NCBI GenBank assembly: GCA_900554605.1
Contig: USHU01000093.1
Location: 1 to 5,276, forward strand
Origin: an uncultured Actinomyces sp.
GTDB taxonomy: Bacteria > Actinomycetota > Actinomycetes > Actinomycetales > Actinomycetaceae
Length of the DNA stretch: 5,276 nt
Direction: 5' to 3'
This document shows positions 1 to 4,350 of the stretch, in pieces (position 1 is the first letter of the stretch; the number at the start of each line of letters is the position of its first letter). A program made the position numbers and the translations under genes. The notes under the pieces were generated by a model. That model was not told the DNA's origin. It did no database searches and saw only the letters and a list, made by a program, of their open reading frames with translations.

Positions 1-38
1 ATCAGGGACAGCAGCCCGGACAGTACCCTCAGGCCTGA
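1..38 (+). CDS. C-terminal end of an upstream gene (partial), Gln/Pro/Gly-rich tail
   Basis: Reading from base 3, eleven codons give QGQQPGQYPQA followed by a TGA stop at 36-38. Low-complexity Q/P/G/Y endings like this are common on actinobacterial membrane or secreted proteins with disordered tails. The other two forward frames give less protein-like strings (one stops at TAG 40-42, the other at TGA 54-56). The strong hairpin that begins 22 bases after this stop supports a gene ending here. Nothing can be said about function because only the tail is present. The frame choice is an inference from composition. Confidence 0.55.
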   Translation, partial: QGQQPGQYPQA

Positions 39-60
39 GTAGCACTCAAACCTGAACAGT

Positions 61-97
61 CGGTGGGGCGAGCGCTTTGAAAGCGTTCGCCCCACTG
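61..97 (+). terminator. Strong hairpin, probable transcription terminator of the upstream gene
   Basis: The arms GTGGGGCGAGCGCTT (63-77) and AAGCGTTCGCCCCAC (81-95) form a 15-bp stem with one G-U wobble (72/86) and a three-base TGA loop. The pairs C61-G97 and G62-U96 can extend it to 17 bp. The following bases (TCTTCTCC) are pyrimidine-rich but not a true U-tract. The position is between the upstream stop and the first gene of the cluster, which is where a terminator is expected. It would separate the cluster from the gene before it. Confidence 0.75.
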
Positions 98-180
98 TCT
101 TCTCCACCGCTCCCTCACTTCACAGACGCACCAAGCCCGCTCCGGCCTCGGAAATCAACTGCTGAACAGAAGGAATCCTG

Positions 181-1026
181 ATGACGCTCTCTCTACTGAA
201 GCGTGCCGCTTCCCTCGCTTGCGCGCTCACTCTTACCGCTGCACTGAGTGCGACGCCCGCCCACGCTCAAGATCAGGGAGTTCAGATTGAGGAGCAGTAT
301 TCGCTCTCAGCCTCGGGCTCAATCACGTACCGCTTGAAGATTGTCGACTTAACGAAGACCATCACTCTGGACACGTGCAACTCCCTCTCCCAGGTCATTG
401 AGTGGTCAGAAGTGCAATTTAAAGCTGCGTCAGCGGCAAGCAACTGCCAGATCGCTACGAAATACACGCGTGATAAGAATCCCTATGTTGGCACTGACCA
501 AGAAGGGAACTTTGTCTTCGCGGCAAAGAGCATCCAATTGTCGGACCTCAACATCACTTTTCCCGCGGGAACTTCCCTAACAGAGCACGAGTTCTACTTC
601 AGTGCTGATACCGGTCAACTTTCACAGATGAGTCCCGGAGGAAAAGTCAGCGATAGCGTCAAGGGCTTTATTACGTGGAAGGATGATGTTCCTCAGATCG
701 TCGGCGTGACGGGGACCATCGAGAAAGCGGAAGATTTCCGCACGACTAATCGCGTTGAGTATCAAGGAATCGCCCCCGTCGAGCTTCCCTCTGGCCTCGA
801 GGATATTCCGGCGAGGCCCTCGACGACGAGCACTCCTTTCACTCCAGCGACGGGAGCGCTACCTTATCCCGGGGACCGTGAGACGTGTTCATGCCCGAGC
901 TCGAAGTTACTCATCCCGTCGATGGTGATCTTGATTGTCAGCATCGCAATACTCACGCGCTCGGCTCGTAAGCGCTCGCGTCCTTCTTCTCCGCCTCCCC
1001 TCCCCTCCCCTGGCTTGGGCCAGTAG
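181..1026 (+). CDS. Secreted, membrane-anchored protein of unknown function (paralog 1, short tail)
   Basis: The product is 281 aa. The ATG is chosen because AAGGA (170-174) lies six bases upstream and a complete signal peptide follows: K7/R8, a hydrophobic core at 9-24 and the cleavage site TPAHA^Q (29/30). The ectodomain spans about 30-209 and carries the family markers C66 and C89 (C-x22-C), N100-P-Y, a D106-x-x-G turn, S151-P-G-G, W166 and ELPSGLE (201-207). A Pro/Thr-rich stalk (about 210-235) is followed by C236-S-C238 and one short transmembrane helix (about 243-259). The tail is only about 22 residues, first Arg/Lys-rich and then Pro/Ser-rich, and lacks the motifs found in paralogs 2-4. 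The two extra juxtamembrane cysteines are unique to this copy. The predicted topology is outside-to-inside, type I. It is the first gene of the tandem array, with paralog 2 starting 14 bp downstream. No catalytic motif or LPXTG signal is visible. The gene call is firm; the function is unknown. Confidence 0.93.
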   Translation: MTLSLLKRAASLACALTLTAALSATPAHAQDQGVQIEEQYSLSASGSITYRLKIVDLTKTITLDTCNSLSQVIEWSEVQFKAASAASNCQIATKYTRDKNPYVGTDQEGNFVFAAKSIQLSDLNITFPAGTSLTEHEFYFSADTGQLSQMSPGGKVSDSVKGFITWKDDVPQIVGVTGTIEKAEDFRTTNRVEYQGIAPVELPSGLEDIPARPSTTSTPFTPATGALPYPGDRETCSCPSSKLLIPSMVILIVSIAILTRSARKRSRPSSPPPLPSPGLGQ

Positions 1027-1040
1027 GCATTGGAGCGTAC

Positions 1041-2090
1041 ATGGCTTTTTCATTGCCGAGGCGATTGCTTGCTTGTGTCCTGAGTTGCGTGTGCGCGGGA
1101 GCTTTTCTTCTGCTTTTCCAAGGGGCTCCCGCGCATGCCGTGAATAATCGCGTGACGATCCACGAGTCGTTCGTTTTCTACGATATGGGGTTGTTGTCGT
1201 ACGAACTGTGGGTTTTTGACTCCTCGGGGACGATCACGGAGGATAGCTGCAAGGCTCTTCCTCAAGCGCGGAATAATGCCCAGACCACCTATTCCACTGA
1301 TCCACAGCGCAAGACGTGTTCGATCAAGGCGAGTTTCTTCACGTTAAACAACCCTTATGTGGAGGCCAGCGATGATGGAGCTTTTACTTTTGTCACGCGT
1401 CCCCTTCGCCTTGAGGATTTCAAGGTTTCCTTCCCGGAGGGCACGTCCTATCTCACTCGAGATCTCAGCTTCGCGGGGATCAGCCTGAAGATCTCAAAAA
1501 TGAGTCCCGGTGGCACTGTGAGTAACGGGCCGCGAAACCGCGTGCACGTCCAGTGGAGTGGCGATCTTGGCTCTTCCCTTGCGGCTGTTGGTACTTTTTC
1601 ACCTACAAGCGATTTTCGATCGACGAGGCGCGTTTCAATGCCGGAAGTTGCGCCTGACGAGCTTCCAACAGACCTTGAAGTGGTCGCAGCTCCAACGCCA
1701 TCTATGCAAGCGACACCACGCGCCACAAGAACACAGCGTTCTTCTTCGGTTCCGCCAACGCATACACCACTGGTGGACATCGACGGCGATGCTCTCATCA
1801 AAAAGATCATGGGGCTGAGCGTATTCGTCTTCGCAGCCTTCGGCGTGTACTCAATATGGAACGCGAAACAGCAGCAGGACGCTCAAAAATCTCGTCGTCA
1901 AACCGAAGCGAAAGTTGATGAGCAGCTCAGCGATGACCACGCGGAGGGAAGAGCTTCGCCTCGTTCCCCCTTCGTTCTTCCTCCCGAAGAGAGAATTCCT
2001 CCTCCACCGGAGTCTTCCGCGCAAAGCGGTGTTACGCCAGACGATCCTTCGTCTTCCCCGCGAAGCCGCTTCGCTCCCCCGACAAACTAG
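1041..2090 (+). CDS. Secreted, membrane-anchored protein of unknown function (paralog 2, divergent ectodomain)
   Basis: The product is 349 aa. The start is supported by GGAG (1032-1035) and by a full signal peptide with cleavage at APAHA^V (33/34). Family markers are C70/C93 (the only cysteines of the mature protein), N104-P-Y, S155-P-G-G, W172 and ELPTDLE. Between the cysteines it lacks the EWSxVxF block shared by paralogs 1, 3 and 4, and its turn reads SDDG instead of D-x-x-G, so it is the most divergent of the first four. A Pro/Ser/Thr-rich stalk rich in ATP/TPR-type dipeptides precedes one transmembrane helix (about 256-273). The cytoplasmic tail has about 76 residues: a Gln/Lys/Arg stretch, then acidic and Pro-rich sequence containing SPFVLPPEE (309-317), a PPPP run, and a C-terminal SRFAPPTN. 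The 14-bp gap to paralog 1 implies cotranscription. No known domain is recognised. Confidence 0.93.
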   Translation: MAFSLPRRLLACVLSCVCAGAFLLLFQGAPAHAVNNRVTIHESFVFYDMGLLSYELWVFDSSGTITEDSCKALPQARNNAQTTYSTDPQRKTCSIKASFFTLNNPYVEASDDGAFTFVTRPLRLEDFKVSFPEGTSYLTRDLSFAGISLKISKMSPGGTVSNGPRNRVHVQWSGDLGSSLAAVGTFSPTSDFRSTRRVSMPEVAPDELPTDLEVVAAPTPSMQATPRATRTQRSSSVPPTHTPLVDIDGDALIKKIMGLSVFVFAAFGVYSIWNAKQQQDAQKSRRQTEAKVDEQLSDDHAEGRASPRSPFVLPPEERIPPPPESSAQSGVTPDDPSSSPRSRFAPPTN

Positions 2091-2147
2091 TATTCTTCAC
2101 ACTGAGACGCAGCCGCTTGACGGCCACCTCACTCAAAGGAGTCATGC

Positions 2148-3152
2148 ATGCACCTGCCACTTCATCGACACACACACGCCCTTGTCCTTGCATGCGCCTG
2201 TGCGCTGACTCTTTTTCTCCCCATCGCTGGGGCTCAGCCTGCACATGCCTTGGACAAAGACATCAGAATCAACGAGGACGTTCGTATTGAGCGCGATGGT
2301 CGCACTCAATACAGGGTCACTGTGACCGACGAATCTCAGACCATCACTGAGGACACGTGTACTGCGCTGCCATTTGTCCAGGAGTGGTCAATCGTCGATT
2401 TTTCGACAAGTAAGTACTACAGCCGTTGTGAGATCACGACGGACTTCAATCGTCACGTCAATCCTTATATCGGCGTCGATAGCAACGGAAACGTTACTTT
2501 TGCTGCAAAGCAAGTCACTCTTGACGATCTGGGGGTCACTTTTCCAAATGACGCCTCGCTTACTTCCCGCCGTTTTTCTCTGAGCGGTACTTATTTCCGG
2601 GGAACAAAGGCAACCCCGGGTGCGGCTCTCGACCGAAGCGAATACTCCGACACCATTACCTGGGAAAATGCATCAGCTCGAGTTCTCGGAGCAGAGGGAA
2701 CTCTCGAGCAAAATGATTATTTCCACACCCAAGAACGCCAAGAGTACAAGGGCATTGCTGCTGCCGACATGCCGACCAGTCTTGAAGCGCTCCAGCCCTC
2801 TTCTTCCCCAAGCCCTACGTGGCGCGCCACCGGCGCTCTTCCTACCCCGAGGCTCCTCACAAGTTTCATCGGTAAGTACTTCATGTTCGGCTTCGTTGCC
2901 ATCGTGTTCGGGGCGATTGCCCTAGTGAGGAGGGCGAATAAGAAACGCCGCAAGCAAGAGACCAGTGGCTTCGTCATCCCCGCCGCCTATCAGCCGAGTA
3001 CACCTACTTCCGCCTCGCACGTGAAGAATCCCTTCGCTCTTTCAGCAGACGAGGTTTTCGCGCCTTCTGCCGAGCACTCAACTCCTTCAACCGTTGACCC
3101 CTCTTCTTCAACTCAGGGGCCAACGAACCCCTACGCACCCCCGTCGAACTAA
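2148..3152 (+). CDS. Secreted, membrane-anchored protein of unknown function (paralog 3)
   Basis: The product is 334 aa. AAAGGAG (2135-2141) sits six bases before the ATG at 2148; the overlapping ATG at 2144 is in another frame. The signal peptide has a His/Arg-containing N-region and is cleaved at QPAHA^L (34/35). Markers are C71/C94 (the only mature cysteines), EWSIVDF between them, N105-P-Y, VDSNG turn, T156-P-G-A, W172 and DMPTSLE. The Ser/Pro-rich stalk contains ATGALP, also present in the paralog 1 stalk. The transmembrane helix is at about 244-260 and is followed by RRANKKRRK, a clear positive-inside stop-transfer signal. The 74-residue tail contains SGFVIPAAYQ, resembling RGFAVPPSYQ in paralog 4, then NPFALSADE (294-302) and a C-terminal NPYAPPSN. 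It is closest in layout and motifs to paralog 4. Function unknown; it is probably an extracellular binding or sensing domain with an internal tail, which is inference from architecture only. Confidence 0.93.
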   Translation: MHLPLHRHTHALVLACACALTLFLPIAGAQPAHALDKDIRINEDVRIERDGRTQYRVTVTDESQTITEDTCTALPFVQEWSIVDFSTSKYYSRCEITTDFNRHVNPYIGVDSNGNVTFAAKQVTLDDLGVTFPNDASLTSRRFSLSGTYFRGTKATPGAALDRSEYSDTITWENASARVLGAEGTLEQNDYFHTQERQEYKGIAAADMPTSLEALQPSSSPSPTWRATGALPTPRLLTSFIGKYFMFGFVAIVFGAIALVRRANKKRRKQETSGFVIPAAYQPSTPTSASHVKNPFALSADEVFAPSAEHSTPSTVDPSSSTQGPTNPYAPPSN

Positions 3153-3198
3153 ACGCACACCGCTGGGGCACGGCCTCGGTAATCTGGCACTATCGCAC

Positions 3199-3203
3199 AA
3201 GGA
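3199..3203 (+). promoter_or_regulatory. Ribosome binding site that fixes the TTG start of paralog 4
   Basis: AAGGA lies seven bases before TTG 3211, the usual spacing. The open frame extends upstream in the same phase to an ATG at 3094, but that ATG lies inside the coding end of paralog 3 and would put about 39 extra residues in front of the signal peptide. The TTG gives MQVLRRRTK as a normal signal-peptide N-region, matching the other paralogs in length. Confidence 0.8.
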
Positions 3204-3210
3204 ATTAGCA

Positions 3211-4281
3211 TTGCAGGTCTTACGACGACGAACGAAAACACTTTTCCTTGCATGTATGTGCATGCTGAGCATTGTCGGCGGGATACTTGGCGCCTCCCCG
3301 GCACACGCCGCGCGAAACGAGGTTGATCTTTCCGAGCAATTCTTTGTCGGCACATCGGGTGTGAGCTACTCAATCTATATCAGCGATTATTCCAAGAGTC
3401 TCGATCAGAAAGCGTGCGAAGCAGTACCCCAGGTAACGGAATGGTCCGAAGTGCACTTTGAGGCGGGAACTTACTCGAATGATTGCAGAATTACAACAAA
3501 GTTCAATCGTTTTGTTAATCCTTACATCGAGATCGATGACCAAGGAAACCTTACTTTTGCCGCAAAACTCCTGAAACTTGAGGAGCTCAATCTTGGGCTT
3601 CCCAGTGACGTCAAATTGACGCGCCATGACGCATACCTGCAGGGGAGCTACCTGACCATTTCGGAACTCAGCCCGGGAGCGGTACTGGATGAAGACGATA
3701 GCTCCGCTGATGAAGCGAAGTGGATGAGCACATCGGAAACGCTGATTGGCGCGAAGGGGAGCGTACAGATCTTCAGCGACTTCCACGCAATCGAGCGCAA
3801 GGAAGTGAACGGTGTCGTTCCCGCCGAGCTTCCTTCTGGTCTCGAGGCAGTAGTACACACCCGCTCCATCACGCCCTATACCCCATCCCCCAGCCCCACT
3901 CCTTACCGGCCTGCACGCGGGATCGGGACGATTATCAAGATCATTCTCGTTCCGGTCGTCTGTCTCTTCTTCATCATCGGCGTTCCCATGATCATGCGCG
4001 CAAACAGCAGGAGAAAGGAACGCGAACAGCGAGGTTTCGCAGTTCCACCGAGTTACCAAAGTGGGACAGGTTTTTCCGGCTCGCTAACTCCCGGAGATAC
4101 CGGGCAAAATCCCTTCAAACTTTCAGATGATTTTCATGCGGAAGATGCGCCTGTTGTGCCCTCCGTTCAGGATTATTCGCCACCCACGCAGCTCTCGTCT
4201 TCATCGGCCCAAAGTGAGTTTTTCCCCGGGGATTCCCAGACAGAGCGGGGAAAAAATCCCTTTGCTCCACCCGCGGAATAA
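3211..4281 (+). CDS. Secreted, membrane-anchored protein of unknown function (paralog 4, longest tail), TTG start
   Basis: The product is 356 aa from the TTG at 3211. The signal peptide (RRR at 5-7, hydrophobic core from L11) is cleaved at SPAHA^A (33/34). Markers are C69/C92, EWSEVHF between them, N103-P-Y, the IDDQG turn, S154-P-G-A, W171 and ELPSGLE, the last nearly identical in DNA to paralog 1 (3826-3847 versus 781-802, 20 of 22 bases). A Thr/Pro/Ser-rich stalk (TPYTPSPSPTPYRP) leads to one transmembrane helix (about 244-262) followed by RANSRRKERE. The tail of about 94 residues is the longest of the four complete copies: RGFAVPPSYQ, then NPFKLSDD (300-307), an acidic and Ser-rich middle, and a terminal NPFAPPAE. 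The stop is TAA at 4279-4281. It is separated from paralog 3 by 58 bp without a terminator. No enzymatic motif is visible and the function is unknown. Confidence 0.92.
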   Translation: MQVLRRRTKTLFLACMCMLSIVGGILGASPAHAARNEVDLSEQFFVGTSGVSYSIYISDYSKSLDQKACEAVPQVTEWSEVHFEAGTYSNDCRITTKFNRFVNPYIEIDDQGNLTFAAKLLKLEELNLGLPSDVKLTRHDAYLQGSYLTISELSPGAVLDEDDSSADEAKWMSTSETLIGAKGSVQIFSDFHAIERKEVNGVVPAELPSGLEAVVHTRSITPYTPSPSPTPYRPARGIGTIIKIILVPVVCLFFIIGVPMIMRANSRRKEREQRGFAVPPSYQSGTGFSGSLTPGDTGQNPFKLSDDFHAEDAPVVPSVQDYSPPTQLSSSSAQSEFFPGDSQTERGKNPFAPPAE

Positions 4282-4287
4282 CTGTTT

Positions 4288-4315
4288 TTGCGCACCCCTC
4301 ACAATTCGATATGCT
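4288..4315 (+). promoter_or_regulatory. Candidate promoter for the fifth gene
   Basis: A -35-like TTGCGC (4288-4293) and a -10-like TATGCT (4310-4315) are separated by 16 bases. The -10 keeps the key T, A and final T; the -35 keeps only TTG. Transcription would begin near 4322, leaving a leader of about 29 bases before the ATG at 4351. It lies in the largest gap within the cluster (69 bp), immediately after the stop of paralog 4. Other gaps show no comparable pair. This is a visual match only; read-through from the upstream genes is equally possible. Confidence 0.35.
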
Positions 4316-4339
4316 TGAAATAGCGTGATTCACTTTCAA
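4315..4339. promoter_or_regulatory. Palindrome overlapping the predicted transcription start and RBS (possible operator)
   Basis: TTGAAA (4315-4320) and TTTCAA (4334-4339) are perfect inverted arms separated by 13 bases. Inside lies a second perfect palindrome, GTGA-T-TCAC (4325-4333), whose centre is offset by two bases from the outer one. The element overlaps the last base of the candidate -10, the expected start point and the first bases of the Shine-Dalgarno, a position where a bound repressor would block expression. The regulator is not identifiable. Confidence 0.35.
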
Positions 4340-4343
4340 AGGA
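4338..4343 (+). promoter_or_regulatory. Ribosome binding site of the fifth gene
   Basis: AAAGGA is seven bases before the ATG at 4351 and decides that start over the nearby ATG at 4343, which overlaps the site and is in a different frame. Its first two bases are part of the right palindrome arm. Confidence 0.7.
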
Positions 4344-4350
4344 TGCCTCA

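Noticed and set aside
98..170. Promoter for paralog 1
   Set aside because: I searched the region after the hairpin and found no pair of -35 and -10 elements at acceptable spacing. A promoter must exist here or read-through occurs, but it cannot be placed from the sequence.
217..225. Leu-Ala-Cys in the signal peptide as a lipobox (lipoprotein, as in LppM)
   Set aside because: The cysteine lies only at about residue 12-16, in the middle of the hydrophobic core, and an Ala-His-Ala site follows about 15-20 residues later at the end of the core. This fits signal peptidase I, not lipoprotein processing.
850..872. PATGALP in the paralog 1 stalk as an LPXTG-like sortase signal
   Set aside because: The order Leu-Pro-x-Thr-Gly is not present, and the protein has a normal stop-transfer helix with a cytoplasmic tail. 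The same ATGALP occurs in paralog 3 at the same stalk position.
1448..1810. 120-codon minus-strand frame inside paralog 2
   Set aside because: It lies wholly within the paralog 2 coding region and has no start signals or family features.
2112..2125. Small hairpin GCCG-CTTGA-CGGC as a terminator between paralogs 2 and 3
   Set aside because: The stem is only 4 bp and no T-tract follows, so it is too weak to call.
3370..4059. Long open frame (229 codons) on the minus strand inside paralog 4
   Set aside because: It is antisense to a gene with clear signal peptide, helix and family motifs. I did not look for a ribosome binding site of its own; its protein lacks any recognisable pattern, so I read it as a codon-bias shadow.
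181..4281. Long direct DNA repeats that would drive recombination between paralogs
   Set aside because: The best nucleotide match noticed is 20 of 22 bases (781-802 and 3826-3847), explained by the shared ELPSGLE motif. No long identical tracts were seen, so recent gene conversion is not supported.
4246..4289. Terminator after paralog 4 (GCGGG/CCCGC pairing before TTTTT at 4285-4289)
   Set aside because: The stem is five pairs with a long loop, lies inside the coding sequence, and is separated from the T-run by unpaired sequence, so it is unconvincing.
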